Shown here: piece after piece, positions 1 through 8,321 of the stretch
Layout: every line of letters begins with the position of its first letter
Position numbering within the stretch: the first letter of the stretch is position 1
From: an uncultured Bacteroidales bacterium
Lineage (GTDB): Bacteria > Bacteroidota > Bacteroidia > Bacteroidales > Paludibacteraceae
DNA: 64,000 nucleotides
NCBI GenBank assembly: GCA_902798965.1
Contig: CADBYS010000007.1
Location: 1-64,000, forward strand
Direction: 5' to 3'
Program-made: the position numbers and the translations under genes
Notes under the pieces: generated by a model
What the model was told of the DNA's origin: nothing
Databases searched by the model: none
What the model saw: the letters and a program-made list of their open reading frames with translations, nothing else

Positions 1-113
1 TAAATAAACCCATTGATCAATCCATTGGATTATATTAGTCCAAAATGTCCCAAAATAATCAAAAATTCATTGGGATTTTGGGATAATTTTTGGTAATTGA
101 CAAAAAGAGATTT

Positions 114-302
114 ATGAAACCCACGTTGCAACTTCTTACAGCGGCAGTCATGTCGATCGGCGGACTTATACTATTGTTCTGCGGCATCTTTATCGATCCA
201 CAGGGTGAGATAGACTCATCACTGCTCATCGGTTTCGGCGAGGTAGCAACGTTCGCCGGAGCACTCTTCGGTATCGATTACACCTATCGGTATAAGAAAT
301 GA
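114..302 (+). CDS. small two-helix membrane protein, unknown
   Basis: Encodes 62 residues with two predicted membrane helices (about residues 8-28 and 36-54) and a basic tail ending YRYKK. An in-frame TTG lies 24 nt upstream, but ATG at 114 removes a charged N-terminal extension and is the more natural start. Its stop overlaps the ATG of a possible next ORF, so the three small genes up to 659 look like one unit. The size and clustering resemble accessory (prophage or mobile-element) cargo in Bacteroidales, but I recognise no family. The window starts just upstream, so the promoter side is not fully visible. Confidence 0.55.
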   Translation: MKPTLQLLTAAVMSIGGLILLFCGIFIDPQGEIDSSLLIGFGEVATFAGALFGIDYTYRYKK

Positions 303-316
303 GGTCGGCAACCCCC

Positions 317-532
317 ATGACAGACCGACAGTTCCTGCGCTTCCGCAAGCAATACGAGCGCAAGCAGAAGGAAGAATGCAAGCCACATAGAGGCTTCTAT
401 CCAATGGGGTTCGCCAACTACATAAAGTTAATCATTAAACGCAAGAAAATGTATGAAACGAAAAATCCGCAACTCGCTTTGCCTGCTCCTGACCATCTTG
501 GCGATGACGGTAACGGCAATAGCAATGAGTAG
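317..532 (+). CDS. small basic hypothetical protein
   Basis: Up to 71 residues, rich in Lys, Arg and Gln (for example RKQYERKQKEECKPH). An ATG at 299 in the same frame overlaps the previous stop; ATG 317 is an alternative. The last 80 bases overlap the following lipoprotein-like ORF in another frame, and that stretch reads as low-quality sequence, so the true C-terminus or even the reality of the gene is uncertain. No family recognised. Confidence 0.35.
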   Translation: MTDRQFLRFRKQYERKQKEECKPHRGFYPMGFANYIKLIIKRKKMYETKNPQLALPAPDHLGDDGNGNSNE

Positions 533-659
533 CTGCAAAGCCTGGCGCACCTACAGCACCACTGCTACGTACAGCGTCGCACCCGACAAATCGGGTAACC
601 CTGTGACTACCATCAAGACCTCCACGGTCGAGGAGTACACAGGAGTGAAAAAGAACTGA
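453..659 (+). CDS. small lipoprotein, unknown
   Basis: 68 residues. The basic start MKRKIR is followed by a hydrophobic stretch and a lipobox-like MSSC near residue 28, then a Thr/Ser-rich mature part ending EEYTGVKKN. This is the pattern of a short surface lipoprotein. It closes the three-gene cluster at the left edge, and a strong terminator follows about 50 bases later. No functional family recognised. Confidence 0.55.
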   Translation: MKRKIRNSLCLLLTILAMTVTAIAMSSCKAWRTYSTTATYSVAPDKSGNPVTTIKTSTVEEYTGVKKN

Positions 660-710
660 CTACTGACTTGGCTACTAACGGTCATTGACTGAGCAGGTCG
701 GTATATACAC

Positions 711-741
711 AAAAAAGAGGTCATGCGACCTCTTTTTTTTA
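711..741. terminator. bidirectional intrinsic terminator
   Basis: AAGAGGTC - ATGC - GACCTCTT forms an 8-bp stem with a 4-nt loop, with a run of A on the left and a run of T on the right. It would terminate the plus-strand cluster ending at 659 and the minus-strand hydrolase gene ending at 779. Confidence 0.85.
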
Positions 742-778
742 TATTATAGAGATATAACAGTTTAACAGCTTAACAACT

Positions 779-2086
779 TTACTTCAACATCCCGAGAACC
801 TTGATATGGAACTTGAGCAGCCCCGAACGGTGTGAACCGTAGTTGCCATAGTCATATTCAATCTTTGACTCGTCTGCGCCAAGTTCGCGGAAACGTTTCT
901 GCAGAATCTCGGCATTCTCAAAGGTCACGACGTCATCGCCTTTGGAGTGGAAGATGAACATTGGCGACTTGGGGCAGAAGTCCGTGGTGGCATTCTCTTT
1001 GAGTTTCTGGAACAGGATCTTGTTTTGCGGATAGTCCTCTTTCATTGCTTCGGGTCGCAGGATCGTTGAGAACTTGCCGCAGCCGATGCCTTTCATGAGC
1101 AGGTTCACCTGATCCATGGTGTAGGCTTTGCTGTTCAACCACACCTTGTAGCGGTCGTCCTTGAGCATCTCGTCGGAGAGGAAGTCCGACTCGGTGATAG
1201 GCATTGCCAGCGACTTGTCGTTCAGGTCGTTGGCATAGATTGTGCCTTGCAGGAACATCGGCACAACCGCGGGGAAGCCGATCACATCCGTCTTCTTGGC
1301 TACCTCGTACGTCACCATCGGGTCGTACGGTCCGCCCCCGCACAGCACGCGGGTGATAGGCAGATCCTTCAGGTAGTCAGGATGGGACTCGATGAACTCT
1401 TGGGTAGCCACAGCAGCATGTCCGCCCTGCGAGTAACCGAAGATATAGATATCGTTGGTCTGGAACGTGTAGCCGTTCGCCTCCAGGAACGGTCGTGCCA
1501 AACGGCCGAAATCAGCCACGGCACGTCCCGTAGCCGCCTTGTCCAGATACGGATGAACCATCTGATAGGTCACGCCAAAGCCCACGTAGTCGGCATCAAC
1601 CACAGCATAACCTTTCGTAGCCAACAGCGCGGAGAGCGTTGGTCCTTGCGAGGGCGATTCGCACAGCGCCGCATAGGTGTAGTGGCAAGCCAAGATCAGT
1701 CCTTTGCACTTCTTGGACTTAGGCACATACATGTTGCCCGACAGCATAATAGGTTTGCCTTTGTATTCGGATTGATACGTTCCGACAATCTGATGCACCT
1801 TGGAGTTCGTGATCATGTTCATCAGCGGCGAGAACATCTGCATGAAGGTCGATTTGCCCTCTACCTGATTGTAACCGTTAGGGTCACACGGATCGACATC
1901 CGAAGGGGTGTTGCCCAACTGGTCTGCCCAGACGGAATACTGCTGATCCAGATCCACATCGCCGGAGCTTATCACATGATAGCCCGCTGCGTCCTTTACA
2001 AAAGAGGTATAATCCTTCTTATCCGCCTGGCAGGAGGCAAACACCATGGCAATTGCCACAAAACCATATAATGTATAGTGTTTCAT
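779..2086 (-). CDS. alpha/beta-hydrolase lipoprotein, secretory-lipase-like
   Basis: About 435 residues. A signal sequence ends in FASC, so the protein is probably lipidated on Cys19 and exported. The nucleophile elbow GYSQGGHA (Ser about 219), the Asp of SKGDDVV (about 384) and the His of YGSHRSG (about 419) give a complete Ser-Asp-His triad in the right order. Overall layout matches secretory lipase/prolyl-oligopeptidase-type hydrolases (LIP-like, PF03583). The substrate cannot be read from sequence; an ester or peptide is likely. The first in-frame codon is TTG; I chose the ATG three codons later, which begins a normal signal peptide. It lies downstream of the small barrel gene on the same strand, separated by about 40 bases of 7-bp repeats. 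Confidence 0.75.
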   Translation of the reverse strand: MKHYTLYGFVAIAMVFASCQADKKDYTSFVKDAAGYHVISSGDVDLDQQYSVWADQLGNTPSDVDPCDPNGYNQVEGKSTFMQMFSPLMNMITNSKVHQIVGTYQSEYKGKPIMLSGNMYVPKSKKCKGLILACHYTYAALCESPSQGPTLSALLATKGYAVVDADYVGFGVTYQMVHPYLDKAATGRAVADFGRLARPFLEANGYTFQTNDIYIFGYSQGGHAAVATQEFIESHPDYLKDLPITRVLCGGGPYDPMVTYEVAKKTDVIGFPAVVPMFLQGTIYANDLNDKSLAMPITESDFLSDEMLKDDRYKVWLNSKAYTMDQVNLLMKGIGCGKFSTILRPEAMKEDYPQNKILFQKLKENATTDFCPKSPMFIFHSKGDDVVTFENAEILQKRFRELGADESKIEYDYGNYGSHRSGLLKFHIKVLGMLK

Positions 2087-2101
2087 AATCTTCAAATCTT
2101 T

Positions 2102-2129
2102 AAATCACAAATTACAAATCACAAATTTA
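2102..2129. repeat. 7-bp tandem repeat array, about 4 units
   Basis: Units AAATCAC, AAATTAC, AAATCAC, AAATTTA run in register at the junction of two minus-strand genes and reach the stop codon of the upstream one. Member of the dispersed heptamer family seen throughout this window. Confidence 0.8.
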
Positions 2130-2765
2130 GAACCTGTACCCCACCGATACGTTGAACCACTTTGTCCAGATCGTATAGATGGCGGTCAGGGACTGGAAGT
2201 TACTCAATCCGCCAAACTCTGCGGTGCCGAACCAATGTTCGCGTCCTACCGACAGACCGAGAGCCGTTATACCGAACGCTGCCCCCGCCTCGCTACGGCC
2301 GAGGTAATCGCCGTGAATACCCACACCGAGTTGCACGCCGGAGTACAGATTCACCCATTCGTGATGGAAGTACGTGAAGCGCACCGACGGCATAATACAC
2401 AGGTCATAGAACGAGCGCGGCTCGCTGGAGGCAAGAACCTGCTTTCCCTGTGGATCGAGCTTATACGAGTTGTAATCGAACATCGTGGCGCCAAAATCCA
2501 CCTGCCCGCCAACGCCGAGCCACGAGTTGACGCGGTACATATACTCGCCGTAGATATGGCCGGTGTACCGGTAGTTCTGACGAACGTTCATCGGCACGCC
2601 CAGTTTATTGGGCTCGTCTTTCCAACGCATAGTCTCGTACATCGGGTCACCGTAACCGATGCGCACCTCATGTTTCAGAGCCTCACGCGTCTCTTTCGTC
2701 TCGGCCATAACGGCCAACGGAATCACGCTGCATGCGAGCAGCAGCAAAAGCAGTTTATTTTTCAT
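2127..2765 (-). CDS. small outer-membrane beta-barrel-like protein
   Basis: About 212 residues. A signal peptide (MKNKLLLLLLACSVIPLAVMA) is followed by alternating amphipathic stretches such as YRYTGHIYGEYMYRV, and a C-terminal run ending VSVGYRF with the terminal Phe typical of barrel proteins. It probably sits in the outer membrane; ligand unknown. A TTG lies two codons upstream of the ATG chosen. It has its own promoter (2913-2947), leaving an untranslated leader of about 140 nt with a GC-rich palindrome. Confidence 0.65.
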   Translation of the reverse strand: MKNKLLLLLLACSVIPLAVMAETKETREALKHEVRIGYGDPMYETMRWKDEPNKLGVPMNVRQNYRYTGHIYGEYMYRVNSWLGVGGQVDFGATMFDYNSYKLDPQGKQVLASSEPRSFYDLCIMPSVRFTYFHHEWVNLYSGVQLGVGIHGDYLGRSEAGAAFGITALGLSVGREHWFGTAEFGGLSNFQSLTAIYTIWTKWFNVSVGYRF

Positions 2766-2843
2766 ATACAATGTAATAGTTTAACAGCTTAACAGTTTAA
2801 CAGCTACTAATCAACAGGATTCGGGCATACATACATATATGCG

Positions 2844-2861
2844 TTCGCGCGGTCGCGCGAA
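2844..2861. repeat. GC-rich palindrome in leader of barrel gene
   Basis: TTCGCGCG-GT-CGCGCGAA is a perfect 8-bp inverted repeat in the untranslated leader of the minus-strand barrel gene. It could be an RNA hairpin or a protein-binding palindrome; it has no T-tract, so it is not an intrinsic terminator. Confidence 0.6.
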
Positions 2862-2912
2862 TAACAGCAACAGCATTGCGCGCAACCCATTCGCACATGC
2901 AATCAAATTTCA

Positions 2913-2947
2913 CACAAAGATACAAAATTATTTTGATATTTGCAAAT
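2913..2947 (-). promoter_or_regulatory. Bacteroidota -33/-7 promoter
   Basis: On the minus strand TTTGCAAA (2940-2947) precedes TATCTTTG (2915-2922). Drives the small barrel gene and probably the hydrolase behind it. Confidence 0.8.
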
Positions 2948-3102
2948 TTTTAGCAATAAAAATTCTTTGCACCCACCGAGAAAAAATTTTTTATCATGGC
3001 GAAAGCACAAAAGTAACTTTTGTACAGATAGCAGGGAGATTTGTTCAATAAGCTATAAATAATTAATAAAATTTGCCGGATAGTGTACGTTTTGACTCAA
3101 AA

Positions 3103-3138
3103 AATTTGCGTGATAGGATTTTTTTTCGTACCTTTGCA
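3103..3138 (+). promoter_or_regulatory. Bacteroidota -33/-7 promoter for mltG
   Basis: TTTGC near 3105 and TACCTTTG at 3129-3136 place transcription start about 15 bases before the mltG ATG. Confidence 0.75.
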
Positions 3139-3157
3139 TAGTGCAATTTATTGAATC

Positions 3158-4204
3158 ATGACTATCAAACCATCCTTCGTACATACATTTCTGGGCGTGG
3201 TAGTGGGGCTTATCCTGTTTGCGTTCACGTTTGGCGTTGAGCAATACTACCGCTATCACGTGAGCAACCTGTACTCGCTTGACGGGAAAGAGCACTGCTA
3301 CTATATCTACCCTAACGTGTCGGTCGATTCAGTGCTGAACATGGTTCGCAAGGACTATGACATCAGCGGTGAGCTTGACCTTCGCTGGCACATGCGCCTC
3401 AGGGTTTTCACCGATCCCAAACCGGGCTACTACGTCTTCCCTGCTCAGATGGGCGACAAACTGTTCATCAGCAAGCTCCAGAACTGCGAGCAGACCCCTA
3501 TACACATCAAATGGACAAACCAGATTCACACGCGCGAGGAGTTAGCCGCCAAGGTATCTTCGCAACTGATGCTGGATAGCACAGATCTCATCAATCGTCT
3601 CAGCGACGACACGTACATGGCTGAATATGACCTCAATGCCGAGAGTAGCAGATGTCTGTTCATCCCCAACACCTACGAGGTCTATTGGACTATCACGCCG
3701 GACGAACTGTTTCAGATGATGGATCATGAGTACCACTCGTTCTGGACGGAGGAGCGCCTTAAGAAAGCCGAAGCACTGGGGCTGACACCCGCCGAGGTGG
3801 TTATCCTCGCGTCCATCGTCGAAAGCGAGACCTACGTGACCAAGGATATGCCTACCATCGCCAGCCTGTATATCAACCGGCTCCGCAAAAACATGCCGCT
3901 GCAAGCGTGTCCCACAATCATCTATGCTGTAGGTGATTTCTCCATCAGGCGCGTGCTCAAGAGCCATCTGAAAGTCGAATCGCCATACAACACCTACAAG
4001 CACAAAGGCTTACCGCCCGGACCTATACACTGCCCGTTGGCACGTACGATGGATTTTGTATTGAACGCACCTAAGACGAACTATCTGTATATGTGCGCCA
4101 GCCCTGCTCTGGACGGCACGCATATCTTCTCGTCATCGTACGGCATTCACAGTTCAGCGGCACGCGATTACCACGAAATGATGGACAATAAGAAACGCAA
4201 ATAA
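3158..4204 (+). CDS. mltG: endolytic murein transglycosylase MltG
   Basis: 348 residues, a usual length for the YceG/MltG family. One N-terminal membrane helix (about residues 10-27) anchors a periplasmic domain. The conserved ASIVESET segment contains the catalytic Glu, and the C-terminal family blocks are present: IASLYINRL, LQACPTIIYAVG, SPYNTYKHKGLPPGPI. The enzyme cuts nascent peptidoglycan strands in the periplasm and is thought to set glycan chain length. It is transcribed alone from its own promoter and converges with the membrane-protein gene that follows, with only 15 bases between the stops. Confidence 0.93.
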   Translation: MTIKPSFVHTFLGVVVGLILFAFTFGVEQYYRYHVSNLYSLDGKEHCYYIYPNVSVDSVLNMVRKDYDISGELDLRWHMRLRVFTDPKPGYYVFPAQMGDKLFISKLQNCEQTPIHIKWTNQIHTREELAAKVSSQLMLDSTDLINRLSDDTYMAEYDLNAESSRCLFIPNTYEVYWTITPDELFQMMDHEYHSFWTEERLKKAEALGLTPAEVVILASIVESETYVTKDMPTIASLYINRLRKNMPLQACPTIIYAVGDFSIRRVLKSHLKVESPYNTYKHKGLPPGPIHCPLARTMDFVLNAPKTNYLYMCASPALDGTHIFSSSYGIHSSAARDYHEMMDNKKRK

Positions 4205-4219
4205 TTTGTTTTATTTTCT

Positions 4220-4900
4220 TTATTGTTCCTTCGTCGGAGCGGGTTGAGGACGGTAGCGCTCCACGAGCGCATCGTGGCGAACAAGCCCATACAGGGCTAT
4301 AACCGTAGCACAGACGAGCAGTAAAAGGATATCCGTCATCGCGTCGGCGTATACCGGATAGGCGGTTATATGCTCCGGATCGAACAGCGTGAAATAATAA
4401 TATTCTATCACCTCCCAACACGCTGCCATTCCCACCGAAATGAAGATGATAACAAGCGCTATGAGGCTCTTGTGGAGACGGATGTAGTCACTCCATAGGT
4501 GCATCGCCACATGGATCTGCCACAACAATATAAGCGGCAGCAGCAAGCCTGTTTCCATCAGTACCAGTTCGTCCCACCAGGCGATACGACCGTTCAGGTC
4601 GAGGCCGTCGCCTAAGATCAGCGAGCAGACGCAATACAAAATGATAAAGATAGAGATCAGCGGCGGCACATCGAAGCGCCATGTTTTATGCATCATACGA
4701 GGGATGCTGATCACAAACGCCATTCCTGCATACTGCAGCGCACGCATCACAATCAGCCCGCCGGAAGCGTGGTCGAAGAAGATCAGCTCCTCCAGGTGGC
4801 ACAAGCCCAATGTGACTACAAGCCCCAGGGCGAAATTATTGAACATCTGGCGCTTCTTGTGCCCGCTCAGCCCGAAAAAATAGTTATATTTCTTTGCCAT
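4220..4900 (-). CDS. polytopic inner-membrane protein, YjdF/DUF2238-like
   Basis: 226 residues with about six hydrophobic helices. The segment ACWEVIEYYYF followed by ADAMTDILLLL resembles the conserved WE..E and D..D pattern of the DUF2238/YjdF membrane family. Function unknown. It has a dedicated promoter at 4968-5003 and a single-gene transcript. Confidence 0.65.
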   Translation of the reverse strand: MAKKYNYFFGLSGHKKRQMFNNFALGLVVTLGLCHLEELIFFDHASGGLIVMRALQYAGMAFVISIPRMMHKTWRFDVPPLISIFIILYCVCSLILGDGLDLNGRIAWWDELVLMETGLLLPLILLWQIHVAMHLWSDYIRLHKSLIALVIIFISVGMAACWEVIEYYYFTLFDPEHITAYPVYADAMTDILLLLVCATVIALYGLVRHDALVERYRPQPAPTKEQ

Positions 4901-4967
4901 TGTCGTCGTGTTCTCCGTTGCGGATGATATTTTGACAGTTTGAGTGCCGCCATGCTATTAAAATTGC

Positions 4968-5003
4968 TACAAAGATACAAAAAATTTTTGATATTTGCAA
5001 ATT
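4968..5003 (-). promoter_or_regulatory. Bacteroidota -33/-7 promoter
   Basis: Minus-strand TTTGCAAA (4994-5001) then TATCTTTG (4970-4977). Drives the YjdF-like gene; divergent from the promoter at 5077-5112. Confidence 0.8.
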
Positions 5004-5076
5004 TTTACGTTAAAAAGTTGCATGAATGAGGAAAAAAGTGAAAGTTTCGGGAAAAAAATACAAATTGTGCAGCGAA

Positions 5077-5112
5077 TATTTGCAAATGTCATTTTTTTTT
5101 TGTAACTTTGTA
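5077..5112 (+). promoter_or_regulatory. Bacteroidota -33/-7 promoter
   Basis: TTTGCAAA at 5079-5086 and TAACTTTG at 5103-5110. Transcription would start about 5117, immediately in front of the 7-bp repeat array, so the repeats form the whole mRNA leader of the next gene. Confidence 0.8.
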
Positions 5113-5118
5113 GGCGGA

Positions 5119-5174
5119 AGTCAAAAGTCGAAAGTCAAAAGTCAAAAGTCGAAAGCAAAAAGGTGAAAGGTGAA
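5119..5174 (+). repeat. 7-bp tandem repeat array, 8 units in register
   Basis: Units AGTCAAA, AGTCGAA, AGTCAAA, AGTCAAA, AGTCGAA, AGCAAAA, AGGTGAA, AGGTGAA. Each of the last two supplies a GTG, in different frames. The GTG in frame with the downstream protein (5163) lies inside the array, so gain or loss of a unit would change leader length or starting frame. Confidence 0.9.
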
Positions 5175-5807
5175 AGGCGACATATTGTTTCCTTATGGAT
5201 TGTGCTGAGCGCGTGTGTGCTTGGCGGGGGAGCGGTATGTATGGCTGGTGAGGCGCGTGCTATGGGTAAGGCGCTTGCTGCGGGGGATTCGATCAGTAGG
5301 ATTGATATCTATGCCACAGCGGGAGGGTACACCGACAAGGCACGTGTGATCTTCCACGAAGATGCCGCTCCGGGCTACGAGGCAGGTTACGACGCAGCGA
5401 AGTTCATCACAGCCACAGCCCCCATACAGATATACATATTGGATATAGACAATATCGCATGTTCGCAAGTCATGCTGCCGGCAAGCAACGAGCCTATTCG
5501 GTTAGGGTACAGTCTGCTGACAGCAGGTAGCATAGAGATATCCACACCGGTATATGCAGCCGGCTACGCGCTGTACGACGCACAGACAGGAGAGTACTAC
5601 CCGCTGGGCGAGGACGTAACGCTGCCAAGCGCAGCCGGAACACACAACAACCGTCTGGAACTGCGTATCGCACCCGAAGTACCCACCGACAACGCGACAG
5701 CCACTACTCTACCCGCCCCCACCAAACAGGTAGAAAAGGGCATGGTGACGATCAGAGTGCAGGAACAGGGGAAAGAGGTATGCTATCAGGTGACGGGAGT
5801 AAGGTGA
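5163..5807 (+). CDS. exported hypothetical protein
   Basis: 214 residues. A hydrophobic signal segment (IVSLWIVLSACVLGGGAVCMAG) follows a short basic start that is itself encoded by the heptamer repeats. The mature part has beta-rich segments (YTDKARVIFHEDA, RLELRIAPEV) and a C-terminal KGMVTIRVQEQGKEVCYQVTG that resembles short secretion tails of Bacteroidales surface proteins, but I cannot name a family. The GTG start at 5163 is the only candidate that keeps the signal peptide complete. It is monocistronic or leads into galK through another repeat array. Confidence 0.6.
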   Translation: MKGERRHIVSLWIVLSACVLGGGAVCMAGEARAMGKALAAGDSISRIDIYATAGGYTDKARVIFHEDAAPGYEAGYDAAKFITATAPIQIYILDIDNIACSQVMLPASNEPIRLGYSLLTAGSIEISTPVYAAGYALYDAQTGEYYPLGEDVTLPSAAGTHNNRLELRIAPEVPTDNATATTLPAPTKQVEKGMVTIRVQEQGKEVCYQVTGVR

Positions 5808-5810
5808 AAG

Positions 5811-5845
5811 AGACAAAAGACAAAAGACAAAAGACAAAAGACAAA
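5811..5845 (+). repeat. 7-bp tandem repeat array, 5 perfect units
   Basis: Five identical AGACAAA units in register between the exported protein gene and galK, preceded by an AGGTGAA unit that contains the upstream TGA stop. Confidence 0.9.
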
Positions 5846-5878
5846 AGCAATAAATCGTAACATTAAAATCATTATATT

Positions 5879-7045
5879 ATGGAAGTAAAAGAATTGAAAC
5901 AAGCCTTCAAGGAGGCGTATCAGAAAGAGGCAAGTGCCGTGTATTTTTCCCCGGGTCGCGTGAACCTGATTGGTGAGCACACCGATTATAACGGCGGCAG
6001 CGTATTCCCGTGCGCATTATCGTTCGGAACATATCTGCTGTTAGCCCCCAACGGCACACAGAAGATGCGCTTCAAATCGCTGAATATGCCGGAGATCGTT
6101 GAGGTAGATTTGGATAAGCTCACCGAGCCGCTGCCCGGCAAATCGTGGGTGAATTACCCGATGGGTTGCATGGCTTGGTACGTACGCAAAGGTCACAAGT
6201 TCGACCAGGGCTTGGATATATTGATATGGGGCAATGTACCTGCAGGTGCAGGCTTGAGCAGCAGTGCCGCACTGGAGGTAGTGGCAGCGTTTGCAGCCAA
6301 CGACTATCTCGGCCTCAACTACAACCATACGGACTTTGCGAAGATCGGTCAGTTGGCAGAGCATGAGTTTGCCGGAGTGAACTGCGGAATAATGGATCAG
6401 TTTGCCTCGTCGTGGGGCAAGAAGGATCACGCTATTCACCTGAACTGCGATACCTTGGAGTTCGAGCACGTGCCCGTGAAGCTGAACGGCGTGAAGGTAG
6501 TGATAGCCAACACCCACTCGCCTCACCACCTGGATAGCGGTGCCTACAACGACCGTGTAGCGCAATGCCACCTGGCACTGGAGCAACTGCGCAAGGTTAA
6601 ACCCGAACTGAAGAACCTCGCCGAGCTGACGGAAGCCGAGTTCAAGCAGATAGAAAGCGCCATCACCGACCCGATAGCCCACAAACGTGCGCGCCACGTG
6701 GTTGGTGAGGTACAACGCACCGCTGATGCCGTGAAGGCACTGAAAGCCGGTGATATCGAGAAGTTCGGCAAACTGATGAACGCCTCGCACGTGAGCTTGC
6801 GCGACGATTATGAGGTAACCGGTCTGCAACTCGACACGATGGCCGAGGAGGCATGGAAAGTGCCCGGCGTGATAGGCAGCCGAATGACCGGAGGCGGATT
6901 TGGCGGTTGCACGGTTTCGCTGGTGAAGGACGAAGCCATCGAGCAGTTCAAGAAACAAGTAGGCGAGAACTACGAGCGCATAACCGGCATCAAGCCCGAG
7001 TTCTACGTAGCAGAAATCAGCGACGGCGCTCGCAGGATTGAGTAA
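5879..7045 (+). CDS. galK: galactokinase
   Basis: 388 residues, normal for bacterial GalK. The signature GRVNLIGEHTDYNGG is at residues 26-40, the ATP-binding GHMP motif PAGAGLSSSAAL near 120, and the C-terminal glycine motif TGGGFGGCTVSL near 335. It phosphorylates alpha-D-galactose to galactose-1-phosphate in the cytosol, the first committed Leloir step. The neighbouring aldose 1-epimerase supplies the alpha anomer, so the pair forms a galactose-use unit; no galT, galE or transporter is in the window. Confidence 0.96.
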   Translation: MEVKELKQAFKEAYQKEASAVYFSPGRVNLIGEHTDYNGGSVFPCALSFGTYLLLAPNGTQKMRFKSLNMPEIVEVDLDKLTEPLPGKSWVNYPMGCMAWYVRKGHKFDQGLDILIWGNVPAGAGLSSSAALEVVAAFAANDYLGLNYNHTDFAKIGQLAEHEFAGVNCGIMDQFASSWGKKDHAIHLNCDTLEFEHVPVKLNGVKVVIANTHSPHHLDSGAYNDRVAQCHLALEQLRKVKPELKNLAELTEAEFKQIESAITDPIAHKRARHVVGEVQRTADAVKALKAGDIEKFGKLMNASHVSLRDDYEVTGLQLDTMAEEAWKVPGVIGSRMTGGGFGGCTVSLVKDEAIEQFKKQVGENYERITGIKPEFYVAEISDGARRIE

Positions 7046-7054
7046 CTAAACTGT

Positions 7055-7110
7055 ACGGATTTGACGGATTGAACGGATAGCAATGTATTCCGTAAGATCC
7101 GTGAGATCCG
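7055..7110 (+). repeat. 9-bp direct repeats in galK-galM gap
   Basis: ACGGAT recurs at 9-bp spacing (7055, 7064, 7073), then CCGTAAGAT and CCGTGAGAT at 7090 and 7099. The two halves are partly complementary (ACGGAT with ATCCGT), so the 87-bp gap can fold back on itself. Related in style to the heptamer arrays but with a 9-bp period. Confidence 0.6.
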
Positions 7111-7132
7111 AACAGGACTTATACCTATAATC

Positions 7133-8212
7133 ATGATTCAGGAACAATCATTCAACACTATCCTGCCCATTGAGCAGGGCGGTAAGAAACGACAAGCGCG
7201 CGTGGGGTTATATACCCTGCGCAGCTCGTCGGGACTAACAGCACAAATAACGAACTACGGCGCGAAGATCGTTTCGCTGATCGTACCGAACAAGCAGGGC
7301 GTGAAAGCCGACGTAGTGTTAGGCTTCAAGACGCTGGATGAGTGGCGCACGAAAGAGACGTACTTCAACGCCGTGATCGGACGATTTGCCAACCGCATCA
7401 AGGACGGCAAGTTCACGCTGGACGGTGTGGATTACGAGTTGCCGCACAACAACGGTAACAACTGCCTGCACGGCGGCATACACGGCTTTAACGAGAAGGT
7501 GTGGGAAGTAGTAGGCCAGACCACCTACTCCATCACCTTGCGTTACCGCGCCATGGATGGCGAGGAAGGTTTCCCCGGCACGATGGACGTAGAAGTGACG
7601 TACGCGCTGACGCGCGAGAACGGACTGAAGATCACCTACGAAGCCACCTGCGACAAGCCGACCGTAGTAGGATTCACCAACCATGCGTACTTCAACCTTG
7701 CCGGTGAGAACAGCGGCAGAGTGGATGAGCACGTGCTGCAGGTGCTGGCTGATGAGTACACGCCGTTCGATGACACGGCAGTACCTACAGGCGAGATCCT
7801 GCCCGTAGCAGGCACGCCGATGGATTTCCGTGAGCCGGTACGTATCGGCGACAGGCTGAACGACCCGTTCTTTGCCCCCGGCAGAGGTATCGACAACAAC
7901 TGGATATGCCGCCCCGCTACCGAGGAGCAACGAGCACAGAACAAGAAAGACCCGAGTTTCAGAAAAGTAGCCGAGCTGAGTGCCGACGGACGCACGATGG
8001 AAGTCTATACTACCGCACCGGCTATTCAGGTATATACAGGAAACTTCGTGGAGCAGAACGAAGGCAAGGGAGGCACGATGTACGACATACAGCACGCCGT
8101 ATGCATGGAGACGCAGAACTGCCCCGATGCCATCAACCACGAGAACTTCCCCTCACCCATCCTGCGCCCGGGACAACTCTATCGACAAGTAACAGAATAC
8201 AGATTTGTATAA
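7133..8212 (+). CDS. galM: aldose 1-epimerase (mutarotase)
   Basis: 359 residues. Family blocks are visible: ITNYGAKIVSLIVPNK at the start, NRIKDGKFTLDG, NNCLHGGIHGFNEKVW, FTNHAYFNLAGE (the catalytic His region) and PDAINHENFPSPILRPG at the end. It interconverts alpha and beta anomers of galactose or glucose, feeding galactokinase. It lies 87 bases downstream of galK on the same strand and is probably cotranscribed. Confidence 0.93.
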   Translation: MIQEQSFNTILPIEQGGKKRQARVGLYTLRSSSGLTAQITNYGAKIVSLIVPNKQGVKADVVLGFKTLDEWRTKETYFNAVIGRFANRIKDGKFTLDGVDYELPHNNGNNCLHGGIHGFNEKVWEVVGQTTYSITLRYRAMDGEEGFPGTMDVEVTYALTRENGLKITYEATCDKPTVVGFTNHAYFNLAGENSGRVDEHVLQVLADEYTPFDDTAVPTGEILPVAGTPMDFREPVRIGDRLNDPFFAPGRGIDNNWICRPATEEQRAQNKKDPSFRKVAELSADGRTMEVYTTAPAIQVYTGNFVEQNEGKGGTMYDIQHAVCMETQNCPDAINHENFPSPILRPGQLYRQVTEYRFV

Positions 8213-8321
8213 TTGACGATTTGACCATTTACAAGCCACCCCACTTCACGTTGATTGTGGGGACCCCGGATTGACGATTGATTGACAAATTGGTCGAATA
8301 ATTATTCATTTATTTATTGGA
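8213..8321 (+). other. intergenic gap with short repeats and hairpin
   Basis: Contains CCCCAC (8239-8244) and GTGGGG (8257-8262), able to form a 6-bp stem, and TTGACGATTGATTGAC-type short repeats just before the next gene. No T-tract follows the stem, so it is not a clear terminator. No -33/-7 promoter was seen, which suggests read-through from galM. Confidence 0.4.

Noticed and set aside
1247-2071. Long plus-strand ORF opposite the hydrolase gene
   Set aside because: It is antisense to a gene with a full catalytic triad and has the His/Arg/Gln-rich composition of a shadow frame.
2844-2861. Intrinsic terminator at the GC-rich palindrome
   Set aside because: No T-tract on either side and it lies in a leader, not after a gene.
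6041-6958. 305-codon minus-strand ORF across galK
   Set aside because: Antisense shadow of a certain galactokinase gene, with no protein-family features.
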